Shown here: in pieces, positions 11,114 through 20,945 of the stretch
How positions within the stretch are numbered: position 1 is the stretch's first letter
Layout: each line of letters opens with the position of its first letter
Assembly (NCBI GenBank): GCA_947650285.1
Contig: CANTFL010001484.1
Coordinates: 1-64,000, forward strand
Origin: Hyaloperonospora brassicae
Lineage: Eukaryota; Oomycota; Peronosporomycetes; Peronosporales; Peronosporaceae
DNA length: 64,000 nucleotides
Direction: 5' to 3'
Position numbers and translations under genes: made by a program
The notes under the pieces: model-generated
What the model was told of the DNA's origin: nothing
Seen by the model: only the letters and a program-made list of their open reading frames with translations
The model's database searches: none

Positions 11114-12487
11114 TCAGATCATCATTATGTCCATTGCATCGTTGTGGTCAAACACTTCCTCGTGGTCGTCTGTCTCCTCTTCCATTGTGATCGAAATAAT
11201 ATTAGCTATATAATCGCCCATTACAGATGCTTTAACACCAGTTGCTTCATTTTCCTCGCAATTAGAATCAGATGGCTCACCAGTAATTGTGGATTCGCTT
11301 TCTGACTTACTTTCGTCGTCGTCTGGTGTAGTGAACCGCATCCTCAAAAGCACACGTACAGAATTGTCACTTTGGTGGATGTCACGATACACAAGAGATT
11401 CATCGATGTCCGCGTCAGAAGCCCACTGGCGACTATGTTCCGTAAAGCAGTAGATTTTGTACCTAACATTGCCTTCCTTATAAACCAGCTCAAATCCAAT
11501 TTTAGCATTAGATATGTGTCGTGGTCGATCTAGACCCGGGGGAGGGTGCATGAATATACGCAATAGCTTCAAATATTCGAATGTGATAATAATCTAGTTT
11601 GGGGCCGAAAATGCGTTCAAACGGGGTACAATTATCGTCTTGTTTTAGACACAATTTTTCAAATACACCGCGTACTCAAACGCATCTGACCACAACTGAG
11701 GTGGGAAACCAGATTCTCGAAGCGTCACCTTCGTCACATCACCTAGCTACTGATGCTGTCACTCCGCGGGATTCATGTGAGAGCGTATCGGTCCAACCTT
11801 CACATGTTCGATCCCACGTGATTTGTACCAACCGTCGATGTCACGAGTGACGAACTCGCCACCTTTATCTGTGATTTTTTTTCACATATAGATTCCATTC
11901 TCGAAAAAAAACTCTGGACGCTGCATCCAGCTTGCCGTTCAGCACAACAAACATAGTTCTCCGCGTCCTTATTGTTAAGGAGACGTGCTGTCAAGTATCG
12001 CGAATAACCGTCCATGATGACGAAAATGGTCTTATACTTGGTGCCATTATTTCTTGAAGAAGGAATCAAGTCGGAATTCACCACTTGATTAAGACTTGTG
12101 ATTCCATTTACCTTCTTTTTATTGCGACGTTTGCGTCTTTGTTTACTGACGTGACAGGCATCGCAAGGAATCGACCTTCATTCAGTCAAAATCGTTTCAT
12201 CCATATAGCCTTGCTTTTTCCATGACCTTCAAAATCTGCTCACAGATGTGGCCAAGGCGCTGATGCCAGATCTTCATCGGTGTAACTCCATCTGCTGCAA
12301 CACACATGGCAATGGTTTGAGGTGACGCTTTGGTCTGTAAAGACTCTGCAACCAAGCCTGATGTTCGCTCTTCGTGATGTGGTTCTAGTGATCCTACACT
12401 CATACATTCCAGAAGATCTACCGCGTGATATGATGAGAATATCCACATCCTAATTTCATGCAAGGCCCTGATTGTTTTTTTATTCAC
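11114..12487 (-). pseudogene. Copia GAG-pre-integrase and integrase remnants
   Basis: Three minus-strand pieces in different frames are visible. At 12,487-12,197 the segment MKIWHQRLGHICEQIL is the GAG-pre-integrase (W-H-x-R-L-G-H) motif. At 12,084-11,800 a segment with TIFVIMDGYSRYLTARLL matches the start of the integrase catalytic core (a conserved D-x-x-S/T/R block). At 11,572-11,114 an acidic stretch resembles the linker after the integrase core. Stops and frameshifts separate them, and the DDE triad cannot be completed. Confidence 0.7.
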
Positions 12488-12791
12488 GATACAAGATCAT
12501 GAAATCCATACTAGGACAATACAACTTTACTTGTGATCCTTGTTCGGATGCCCATCCTGGAGAGAAGAGGCCATGCTTCGCATTTGGAACATGCAACAAG
12601 TCATCCAGAATGAAGACTTCCTCGTTTCCATCAACTAATGTTCGCATTTTGATGGTGCCCATTCCTATCACCTGTGCATTCAGTGCGGCTGAGATACCGG
12701 ATAGACTGACCTTCGACTGAGCCAAAACGGGACTGTACACAACGAAATCATTGCGCTTGGCTAAGACGTGCACGTTTTCACCTGTGTCCAA
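12480..12791 (-). pseudogene. Copia protease remnant
   Basis: The frame contains VIGMGTIKMRTL and LDDLLHVPNAKHGLFSPG, the conserved second half of copia proteases (G-x-G-x-v ... L-x-x-VLHVP-x-x-x-x-NL-x-S). The catalytic D-S/T-G part upstream is not in this frame. It runs into the GAG-pre-integrase segment through a frame break. Confidence 0.75.
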
Positions 12792-13144
12792 GTACCAGAT
12801 TTATCTGATCGTAGTCATGCTACCATGCCGTGATTTGCCTTTCTACATTTCATTTTCTTTCTCAGGTAAATTGGATGTTTCATCCTTGTGACGATCGTTG
12901 TACACGGGTTGTGCTGACTTCTCTGGCCGACGTGCAAACAGTACGCGAGGCTTCGATGTATCCCTAGGACCTTCCTTGCAATCTTTTCGAGATGCCCTGG
13001 CTTGCCGCAATCGTAAAAAGCTCTATTGTCCTTCCTATCATCGCGATTGTTCTTGACCTTATTAAAGTTACCACTTCATATAGGTCCTGCTATCTCACCA
13101 TGTAGATGGCCAATCTGAGCCAAGATCTTCACTGACTTCCGTAT

Positions 13145-13690
13145 CTAGTATCTCGAAGTTACCGTACAAATATGCTCCTCGAGCTCGTCCATATTCTTAG
13201 CTGGTGCATTCCCACAACAGTTTTGGATTTGATTCAATCCGAATTCCGGTACCGCGCTTCGTAGAATTTGAAGCGTGTACATCATCAGTGTCGTACACGA
13301 GGGCTTGCTTTCATAGTCAGCCAACTGAATCTCCTTGTTTCGAATCTGACGCAGATCATCCTCGATGTCGTCTTCGGTATTATATCGCGTTTCAAGTAGG
13401 TCTTCTTCAAGACATTGCACAGTGTGAAAGGTAGCAACTGTGTTCGATCGAATCTCGAACCGCTTGCGCAACACTGCATACAGCGCAATTCCCTTTTCTC
13501 GTCCTGTAATTTTCATCTAGTTCTGGCGATAGCGACATCATCAGCTCTCGTCGAAGCCGTCTTCCAAGCTTTTCCAGCGTGAAATTCCCTTCAATATTTG
13601 ACAGATACTTCGGATCGATAAGATCTCATGCAATATCCTAAAGCTCTTGGTCCATGTCTTGTTGTGCCATCGTCGCCATCTCCTTGTATG
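13145..13690 (-). pseudogene. Copia gag remnant
   Basis: From about 13,686 leftwards the minus strand reads a start followed by a segment with DLIDPKYLSNIEGNFTLEKL, broken by two stops, then an open stretch at 13,516-13,145. This resembles the Ty1/copia gag (UBN2-type) region of plant and oomycete elements. A zinc-knuckle remnant (YDCGKPGHLEK) follows at about 13,010-12,975 in another frame. The copy is non-functional. Confidence 0.65.
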
Positions 13691-15143
13691 TAAGCTAGAA
13701 TATTACTTATAAATTAGGTGGCATGTTATCCTTCGAATACAATCTGTCCGTTATTCTGAGGGACCGTAGTTGTAGCTCGTACCTTGTTGTAAAAAAAACG
13801 CTTTACTCTCACGACGCAATTCGAAACTGATTATTTGTTATGTCCTACTAACCTACTTAACATGCACCATTCCATCGTGGAATCCGTACAAACCTTCCTA
13901 GAATCCAAAGCTGGCAAGTGCAACCTGGGACCGTGAGTCGGTATGACTGAAACCCATCTTCACTAAACGGTCAACAATACTCACCAATTGATTCACCAAA
14001 TGGGTCGACAGAAGTATTCACCAACTGATCTACCAGCTGTTGCTCAACTTATTATAACACACGATAATCAGGCAATCAGATATTGGCCGTGAGTGAGGCT
14101 CGCCGATTGATAAAGAGCTTAGAGTTGTGGGGTGAAGGCGCGTAAAACTGTCAAAGGCCAGGCGGCGACAAGGTTGGTAAGGGTCCGCTCGCGCTCGCAA
14201 ATATTGGAGTTGTGACTAAGTAGTTATGAACCACATAGATTGTGTGAACGCATTGCCTATTAGAGCTAACACGTGGTTCGTTATACAGTGGTTCAATAAG
14301 GCGATCCGCAATTCGGTAAACCATCATTCGCAGTTTGGAATACTGCGATCTGCGATCTTGTGGACCGAGATCCATCGTTTCGCCATCCTATGTACCGTAA
14401 TCCAATTTTCCCGATACGCATGGATTTGTAGTGGATGTGGACACATGTGTCACGAGATCGAAATGATCGTGGTCGCTGGTATTAGATTGAAGGGGTAAAG
14501 ACGGACTCAACCGTAGTCGTAAGATTCAAATAGTTTGCTCCCGTTTCACCTGTTATGGTTACAAGCGGTCCGAACGCCGTCACTCCGTCGAGCTTGTCTG
14601 ATCAACGCGGCTTGCTTCCGGATGGTAGGCAGGAGCTGCTGCCGTTGAGTACTTGGAGGTCCAAGAAGGTAATGATAGTAAGGTAGACGAAAGGTAGAGT
14701 ATCCACATGTCGTAGTCGAGTGTAGAAATGCCCAAGTTCGAACAACGTCTAAAATGGCGTTGAGCCATAATTACTGTTAGGAGCATATTGGCCATACTCA
14801 ACAAATATAAATAGGCGTGAATCAAGCATTACTGCGGATGTGAAACCAAAACTACCCTGGTGTCATTTCCCATATATCTGAAAACCTCGACTACGGTCCA
14901 ATGTTTACCAAAATAGTTGCATTAATGCGTATGCGCAACGCAACATTCCATATGTTGTGATTCTTCGCCTTGGATTCGCACTCAGTGCAACCCAGAACAG
15001 AACTCGCTCGGTGGACGGTGTGCTCAGTGGAGTCCTGTAAATAGCACGACAGATACCAGTCATTACGTTTCCTGGTGCGCAGCATCTCCCAGTTAGCCCA
15101 AGTTGCGTGAGAAGCTATGAGGTGCACTTATGAGCATTGAATT
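13691..15143. other. Region without a supported gene
   Basis: Several short antisense-overlapping frames occur (14,151-14,498 and 14,580-15,127), none with a domain pattern. The text may include copia 5' sequence and LTR remnants that cannot be paired. Confidence 0.4.
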
Positions 15144-15202
15144 ATGCTTGAGGTTTATAGTCAACTGTATCTTTTTAACACTCGACTATGAACCTCAAGC
15201 AT
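15144..15202. repeat. Imperfect inverted repeat (19-bp arms)
   Basis: ATGCTTGAGGTTTATAGTC (15,144-15,162) and GACTATGAACCTCAAGCAT (15,184-15,202) are reverse complements apart from one position that can still pair as G-U in RNA. The 21-base loop is T-rich. It lies 240 bp beyond the 3' end of the minus-strand methyltransferase gene. It could be a small element remnant or a hairpin in a 3' transcript. Confidence 0.7.
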
Positions 15203-15441
15203 TAATCAGCGCAGAGAATAAGTCAGCAAGCTGCTGCATCATTCTCGTTGGCTCGTGCCTGACATACACGACAGTGGAGTAGTCGCCATTTGATCGTGCA
15301 CGCCGAGGCCGCTATTTTTCATGTGGAACGATCAGTGTATAAATGTTGGCGTTGCTAACCAATGGAAAGTGCAGCTACTATCAAGCGACTAGTTCGTTTC
15401 CAGCAAAGTCGGGTGATGACAAGGCCTAATCCTCCATAAGA

Positions 15442-16434
15442 TTACATGACAGGATCCTCCGCGTGGTCGACATCATGCGCAAGAATCTCTCCAAGACGCT
15501 GCACATATTCGGGTGAAATGCTGCAGCAGCCGCCAATAATACTTGCGCCGTCGTCAATCCAGCGAGTCGCAAACTTGCCAAACACCTCCATATCCACGAC
15601 TGACTGCAGCGCACCGGGAACTAGTGACTCTTCCATGGCGCCTGCCTTGGACTTTGGCGAAATACGGTCACCGTAGCCACCGCAACGGATGTCATACTTC
15701 TTCATCATACTCTCCACATCTGAGTCCTCACTCAGCCGCCGTATCGCCTTTGTTATATCTTCCGGCTGAGAGCAGTTGAACAAGATGCCTTTCAACAAAC
15801 TTGCTGCGCCTTCATCTGCGCCGGGAGGCAACTCCGTATGACTGGTGCAGAACTCGATCAGACTTCGCACGCTGGCAACCACTTCTTCTCCGCTGCGTAG
15901 CTGGCCAGTGCTATTTAGAGCAAAAGACACCATCACGGGCACCTTCAGTGTCAACACACCCTCATATGCCAACTTCGCTTTAGCGAGTGACGACATCGTC
16001 TCGGCGAGAAACACGTCAACCGATGGGAGCAAAGCCTCGCCAATGAGCAAGTACGTGTCGAGCCCCTTTTCGCGCTCAACGGTGCGGTCCGACCGGAGGC
16101 TGTACACGAGTGGCGGCAGCGATCCGCAGATCTGGACGCGATTCTTGGGCTCAAACTTCGCGCGAGCGTCCGCGGCCAATTCGCCTGCCGTCTCGGTGTA
16201 CATGCGGATTTCATCCGGAGTAAACCCCACGCCTGGGGTCACATAGTAATTGTTCGTCACGAGCATCGTCGCGCCAGCCTTCATATACGCCTCATGAGCC
16301 TCCCCCACGACGTGGTAGTACGCCGGGGACACCAATGCACTTGCTGACAGCATATTGCGGTCGTTCGGCACGCCACGACGGAACAGTTCGTGCATGATTT
16401 CGCCCGCGAGAATGTCCACCTTTTTCGACTCCAT
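15442..16434 (-). CDS. Homocysteine S-methyltransferase-like protein
   Basis: This is a single uninterrupted frame of 330 residues starting at an ATG, close to the usual length of the family (about 300-340). The Pfam S-methyl_trans fold is supported by the early block around residues 51-70 (KAGATMLVTNNYYVTP), by the first zinc ligand in LFNCSQPE (Cys221) and by the C-terminal GGCC motif (Cys303, Cys304), which together bind the catalytic zinc. Family members transfer a methyl group from S-methylmethionine, adenosylmethionine or a betaine to homocysteine to make methionine. The usual N-terminal DGG/DGA-type motif is replaced by LAGEIMHELFRRG, which resembles fungal and protist members. No targeting peptide or membrane segment is seen, so a cytosolic location is likely. 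It is divergently transcribed from the acyl-CoA-binding gene, with 266 bp between start codons. Donor substrate cannot be told from sequence. Confidence 0.93.
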   Translation of the reverse strand: MESKKVDILAGEIMHELFRRGVPNDRNMLSASALVSPAYYHVVGEAHEAYMKAGATMLVTNNYYVTPGVGFTPDEIRMYTETAGELAADARAKFEPKNRVQICGSLPPLVYSLRSDRTVEREKGLDTYLLIGEALLPSVDVFLAETMSSLAKAKLAYEGVLTLKVPVMVSFALNSTGQLRSGEEVVASVRSLIEFCTSHTELPPGADEGAASLLKGILFNCSQPEDITKAIRRLSEDSDVESMMKKYDIRCGGYGDRISPKSKAGAMEESLVPGALQSVVDMEVFGKFATRWIDDGASIIGGCCSISPEYVQRLGEILAHDVDHAEDPVM

Positions 16435-16700
16435 GTTCGTTCTAGATCGGTTTCAAATGTGACGCGTGTGCTTTGGACAGCGAAACAAGGAATGGTCGGA
16501 CCACAGGGGCTGCGCGATGATGGCTGGGGCAGCCAGTATCGAGTCTGCGACGAGGCAATCGACCCCAACGGCGACGTTGAAGTGCTCGCCATAGCGGCGT
16601 CTGATTCGCTCAAACCAGCGTCCTGCGTTTCGACGAATCAGAGCTGCGCATCAGAGCAGAGGCGCTCTTTTGTCACGCACGCACTTGGCAAACAAAACCG
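16435..16700. promoter_or_regulatory. Shared divergent promoter interval
   Basis: These 266 bp separate the start codons of two divergent genes and must hold both promoters and 5' leaders. On the minus strand CCATTCCTTGTTTCGC, about 50 bp before the methyltransferase ATG, resembles an oomycete initiator (CCATTC/TCATTY type). No TATA box is evident. Assignment is by position only. Confidence 0.45.
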
Positions 16701-18256
16701 ATGCAGCTGAGCGAGCACACGGAGATGACGTGGGTGGGCGTCGCCTGCGCGGCAGCGAGCGCTGTGGTCGTGCCGCTGCTGCTGCATCGCATCTTCTTCT
16801 TCAAGAAGGTGGATCATGGGCGAACAGCAGGCAGCTGCTCGCTTGAGGAGTACATGATTAAGGTTGGATTGGCTTTGGTCCAACCTTCTTGGACCGCACG
16901 CCACTTTTTGTACACTTTGATTGATTTAACGCATGGCGATGGGCTTTCGTTGTGGCTATTGTAGCATGAAATGAGTGAGACAGAAGCCAAGTTTCAGGTG
17001 GCCGTGGACTTTATCGCTGCACAGAAGGACAACAAGATGACGAACGAGCAGGTTGGCGGATAGTAAAATGAGCATAAAGACGACGTACTTGACAGCGTAT
17101 GGATGGACTAAAGTGGCGACGTCCCTGTTTTGTTTATGTATATGACAGAAATTGACTCTTTATGCGTTCTATAAGCAAGCACACTTTGGCAAATGCAGTG
17201 TGGATAAACCGTCTAGCGCGGATATCGTGGGGAACGCGAAGTGGTATGTGAAGTATGATGGGTAACGATGAAAGTGGGACGAACTCATGTGGGCAACTTG
17301 TTTTGCGCAGGGAGAGTTGGAAGGCTTTGGGTGATTTGGACCAGGAAGTAGCAAAGCAGCAGTATTTGGAGTGCGTGCAAGATCTCTTCGAGGAGTTCGA
17401 CGTGCATGGTCCCAAGACATGGCGCTCATCGTTGATTTCACCGTCAAATGTCGCAAACAAGACAATGGCGTTGTGCGACCATATTTCAATGGCTGGAGCT
17501 GTCAGTATGCCGGAGGTGAATATGTACGTACCTTCGCCTCAATGGTATATTCGATTACCGAGGCTTATCTAGCTCGAAATTTGTCGACTTCTGTATGGTA
17601 CATCGTTGTTGTACAGGTCAACGGATGAGTGGAAGGTGAAAGATGACGTTTTTCACTATGCCAGCACGGGAGATTTGGACAAGCTTTTGCCTGCATTGGA
17701 CCAAGGAGAAGACATCGATACTCAGGTAAGCATGTACCTACTCGGTCATTGCCAGTGTCGATCTCTTTTCATCAAAAGCGCACTCTTGATCTAGACCGAT
17801 ATGTTTTCCGGATGGCTGCCTTGACCACCATAGGACCCTGAAGGACGGACCATGTTGCATTGGGCTGTCGATCGTGATCAAACAGCGGTAGTGGAGGAAC
17901 TGCTGCACCGCAAGGCGTTACCAAACGTTCAAGTAAGTAATGTTGCACAAGGCAAGCAGGGTCACGTTTGCACCATCTAACGAAAATGCTGGCGATGTGC
18001 GAGCAGGACAAGGACGGTATGACACCGCTACATTACGCAGCGAGCTGCGAGCACGAGGGGATGGTTGAGTTGCTGGTACGATCTCTTACCCGGGGTTACG
18101 CTTGCCAAGGACTAACAGGAGATGTCTTTGACACAGGTAAGAAATGGAGCCTTCGTGGATATAGAAGACTTCGATGGTGACACGCCCTTCATGACGGCCT
18201 CGAGCCCTGCGCTTCAGGAGATCATGGCTGATGGTCCCACCAGTAGTACTCTGTAG
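16701..18256 (+). CDS. Acyl-CoA-binding protein with N-terminal membrane anchor and ankyrin repeats
   Basis: Eight exons can be joined in frame with GT-AG introns: 16701-16862, 16965-17051, 17149-17243, 17311-17523, 17617-17725, 17834-17932, 18007-18075 and 18137-18256, giving 317 residues. An N-terminal hydrophobic segment (residues about 10-34, followed by KK) should anchor it in a membrane such as the ER. The acyl-CoA-binding domain spans about 62-150, with LTLYAFYKQAHFGKC, then KWESWKALG and QQYLECV, all hallmarks of the four-helix fold that holds the acyl chain and CoA. Three ankyrin repeats follow (about 195-310; TMLHWAV, TPLHYAA, TPFMTA), each close to one exon. The same order (anchor, ACB, ankyrin) is known from plant ACBP1/2 and is like animal ACBD6. 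The likely role is intracellular acyl-CoA transport or pool-keeping, with ankyrins binding partners. Introns are 60-110 bp. Exon limits are my own reading. Confidence 0.88.
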
Positions 18257-19051
18257 AAACTGGACGAAAACAGACGCTCATCGTGGACGCACACTAGCAC
18301 CAAGTAATCTGTCAGCAGCTACAATGCACTTTCCTACACAACCGGACCGAATGAACGGACATTTGTGTGGGAAGTGCGAGTTGCACTTGCATCGACTCCA
18401 GGGATTGAACCTACACTAGAGCTTACATGAAATGTTCTTTAGGGTTCTATGGGTTGTATGAGGCAACACAGATACAGGTTGGGCAGTTCTCACTTGTATT
18501 TTGACAAGCCACTGACGAGGCCCCTGGCGGGGGGCCGCAACGCGTCTGGCGCGCGTTTTAATACACGTCATTTCAGTCACTTAATGTTCACTTCCAAACA
18601 ATTTGTACACATCCGTAATGTGATCGGGTACTGTTTTTCGGGTACGGCGCTTCCTCACTTTTCCAAGAAAAGTCGCGAGGAACAGACTGAAGTCTAGCGA
18701 ACAAATTGCTCAAGCGGCCCGTTTTGTCGCAAAGCTGCGCGGTGTTATGTGCATGGTGTCGCATACGGAGGGCGGACGAGGCACTTTGATAGTGAGCACA
18801 GCAACCGCTTCAGCTGACGCCGCGTGATCCTCAGGACTTGTGCAGATGGCGTGGTCCCGTTTGCTTCCCTTGTCGCCTCGCTTCACTCAGTTAGTCACAT
18901 CGACGCACGGATGCTTCGTTCATCGTAGCTGACAAGTTAGCCACGACGTCTCCTTGCTCTGTGTTTTTCGAGCTGCGGGTGGGTAGAAGTCGTCGTAGTA
19001 TTCACAGTAGTCAGCCAGTTGTTTCGTTTGCCCTATCGCCCTTTTCGCTTG
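18257..19051. other. Intergenic region between convergent genes
   Basis: This holds the 3' ends of the acyl-CoA-binding gene (plus) and the cold-shock-like gene (minus). Small frames at 18,231-18,697 have no domain signature. No element ends or strong hairpins were recognised. Confidence 0.5.
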
Positions 19052-20278
19052 CTAAAAAATACACGGGTCCGAGCGAGTCTCGCGCTGGTCATCGAGCTTC
19101 TCGGCGTACTTGATGAGGTCCACGTGGTGCTTCACTGGCACATGGCGGAGCGAAATCATCGTCAGCTCCTCCATCGCTCGCGCAAACGACACCTCGCGCG
19201 CCTGCTTGCAAGATTGAAGTGCCGAGCGACTCTTCCTAATGCCGTCATCTGTGCATACTGGCGTGACGTTTCGAGCGCACACGAGCGCTGACGAAGCGGT
19301 ACCCGCGACTGCTGCAACTTGAGCATACGCAAACTCGACCGTCTTGCCGACTGCAATGCCCTGACGCGCAGCGGGTGGCTCTTCGTTTAGATTGAACGGG
19401 ATCACAAATGGCATCTTTGGGCGCTTTCCAGCTCGCGCGCATCCTGCCACTGCGCTGCTCAGGGCCGAAGGTTCGCCTGCAGCAGCACGAACGTCCACGC
19501 CAATGTCGTGTGGAATGATAAAGCCATGCGACCCCTGGACATCAATGATCGTGCCGCAGTGGCGCACGTCGAGCTTATTACTTCCGTCGGTCAGACGACT
19601 GCAGCTCCCCGCAGGTGCGGGCGGTGGTCCAGTCATCGACTTGACGGCCACCGTCTTCATCGCTCCACTAGTGTCTCGCCGCTCGGTTTCCTCCTGCACA
19701 CCGTTCGACGGAACAGAACTCGAGGGAGAGGCCAATGACGGGGCAATGTTGACCGTCGTAGAGGTCACCACGTCCTTGGCCTGAGGTCGCGTCCGCTGCT
19801 GCTGCTGCTGCTGCTGCAGCTTTGCAGTCGCGCAAGTCTTGACCGGAGAGAGGTGCGGCAGCATCGCCATGTGGCCACTGCAGTGGTCCATCTGCGGGTC
19901 GAGGAACTCGTGGTACGACGAGGGCACTATCTTCGAGAGCTTCATCTCCTGCAGCGCGGCGCTCACGACGCTGAGCGCGACCATCGCGAGGCCACCGCAC
20001 GTCACCCAGCGCTCGAGTCGGCCGAGACTCGTGAGCACGAGCACGAGCACGAGCACGAAGAGGGCCAGGACCAGAGGCCGGCGAAGGGAGGGACCGGCAG
20101 CGACGGCCCGGGCGAGCCAGTAGTTCGTGGCGGCGCACAGACTCGTGGCGGACGCCCGCGCGACTTGTCGGGACGTGGCCATTGTCGCCGAAATGGGAAT
20201 CTGCTGCTGCGGCGGCGGCGGCTGTGGCGGCGCGTGCTGCAGTTTCGGACGGCCGGGACCGAGAGCGATGGACGGCAT
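19052..20278 (-). CDS. Two-pass membrane protein with a cold-shock-like domain
   Basis: The frame is open from a GTG at 20,467, but the first ATG is at 20,278, giving 408 residues. The N-terminus is Pro/Gln-rich (residues 12-28). Two hydrophobic segments lie at about 68-86 (LVLALFVLVLVLVLTSLG) and 92-109, separated by a short charged turn, as in a membrane hairpin. A seven-residue Gln run is at 155-161 with a Ser/Thr/Pro-rich linker to about 230. From 238 to 341 the pattern CGTIIDVQGSHGFIIPHD, then FVIPFNL, GIAVGKTVEFAY and ALVCARNVTPV follows the five-strand layout of cold-shock (S1-like OB) domains. It has an insertion of about 30 residues after strand 3 and lacks the canonical aromatic RNP1. 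Role unknown; nucleic-acid binding is possible. The membrane anchoring of such a domain is unusual. The upstream GTG extension is rejected as leader. Confidence 0.75.
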   Translation of the reverse strand: MPSIALGPGRPKLQHAPPQPPPPQQQIPISATMATSRQVARASATSLCAATNYWLARAVAAGPSLRRPLVLALFVLVLVLVLTSLGRLERWVTCGGLAMVALSVVSAALQEMKLSKIVPSSYHEFLDPQMDHCSGHMAMLPHLSPVKTCATAKLQQQQQQQRTRPQAKDVVTSTTVNIAPSLASPSSSVPSNGVQEETERRDTSGAMKTVAVKSMTGPPPAPAGSCSRLTDGSNKLDVRHCGTIIDVQGSHGFIIPHDIGVDVRAAAGEPSALSSAVAGCARAGKRPKMPFVIPFNLNEEPPAARQGIAVGKTVEFAYAQVAAVAGTASSALVCARNVTPVCTDDGIRKSRSALQSCKQAREVSFARAMEELTMISLRHVPVKHHVDLIKYAEKLDDQRETRSDPCIF

Positions 20279-20576
20279 AGTCACTGCAACTAGAGGCGGC
20301 GGAGAGATGGGCGTGTAACGAACGGCAGCTGAGAGGAGGACGGAAACGCACGGATCGTGTTGCTCAATGTGCGGTGGCGGGCGGGCGGGCGCGGGAGAGT
20401 GGACGGTAGGAAGGCGTCGGCAATGGGGAGGCGGCGCCTGTTGTGCGTGACGAGGTCGGTCGTCCACGTATTTCTCGAGACTGCCTTGGGCTGAGTGAGG
20501 TATACTGTGGGCAAGACAAAGAGGAAGGGAGCGGCCTGCCCTGGCTCTGGCAAGATAGGCGCCCCGTGGACTGCAT

Positions 20577-20945
20577 CTAATCTTTTCCTCTGTCTGAATG
20601 TTTTCTGATCTCTCGCGTCGTTGCCACAGGATTTGATGCCATAGATCCGTCCTGTGTTTCGATTCGACGGCGTTTCTTCTTCAAGGACGAGCAGCGGCGG
20701 TGGCGGCTGCTGCTGCTGGTGCCTCGTGGCGCTTGCGCGCTGGACGATAAGCCATACAAAGCGAGTGGTAAAACGATGTGCCCAAGGACGATGGATAACA
20801 GTCGCCCGTGGGTATGCGAAACGCCGCGCCGCCCCGTTTGTCGGTTATTGACTGAAGACAATGACATGATCGAGGTGGCTGGAGATGGAGACACTCCTTC
20901 TCGCAAGTTTTGAGCGGGACGGCCACGCACGACGCTGAAACCCAT
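20577..20945 (-). CDS. Small hypothetical protein (122 aa)
   Basis: An ATG-started frame of 122 residues lies upstream of the cold-shock-like gene on the same strand. It has one moderately hydrophobic segment (LLSIVLGHIVLPLALYGLS, about residues 49-67) followed by a basic patch (LKKKRRR). There is no recognised domain. It overlaps another open minus-strand frame (21,121-20,681), and either could be the leader of the gene to its left. Weak support. Confidence 0.25.
   Translation of the reverse strand: MGFSVVRGRPAQNLREGVSPSPATSIMSLSSVNNRQTGRRGVSHTHGRLLSIVLGHIVLPLALYGLSSSAQAPRGTSSSSRHRRCSSLKKKRRRIETQDGSMASNPVATTREIRKHSDRGKD

Larger units (their letters stand above)
10208..13690 (-). mobile_element. 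Decayed Ty1/copia retrotransposon
   Basis: Reading from right to left, the minus strand gives gag, zinc knuckle, protease, GAG-pre-integrase, integrase and reverse transcriptase pieces. That order (integrase before reverse transcriptase) is diagnostic of Ty1/copia, unlike the Ty3/gypsy elements on the right. Many stops and frameshifts interrupt it. The reverse transcriptase stops near 10,208 and no RNase H was found. No paired LTRs could be matched. It is a dead copy, probably 3'-truncated. Confidence 0.85.

Noticed and set aside
15845..16246. Plus-strand 133-codon frame
   Set aside because: Antisense shadow of the methyltransferase-like gene.
19668..20351. Minus-strand 227-codon frame and plus-strand frames over the cold-shock-like gene
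   Set aside because: Arg/Ala-rich composition produced by GC-rich codons of the real gene read in other frames.
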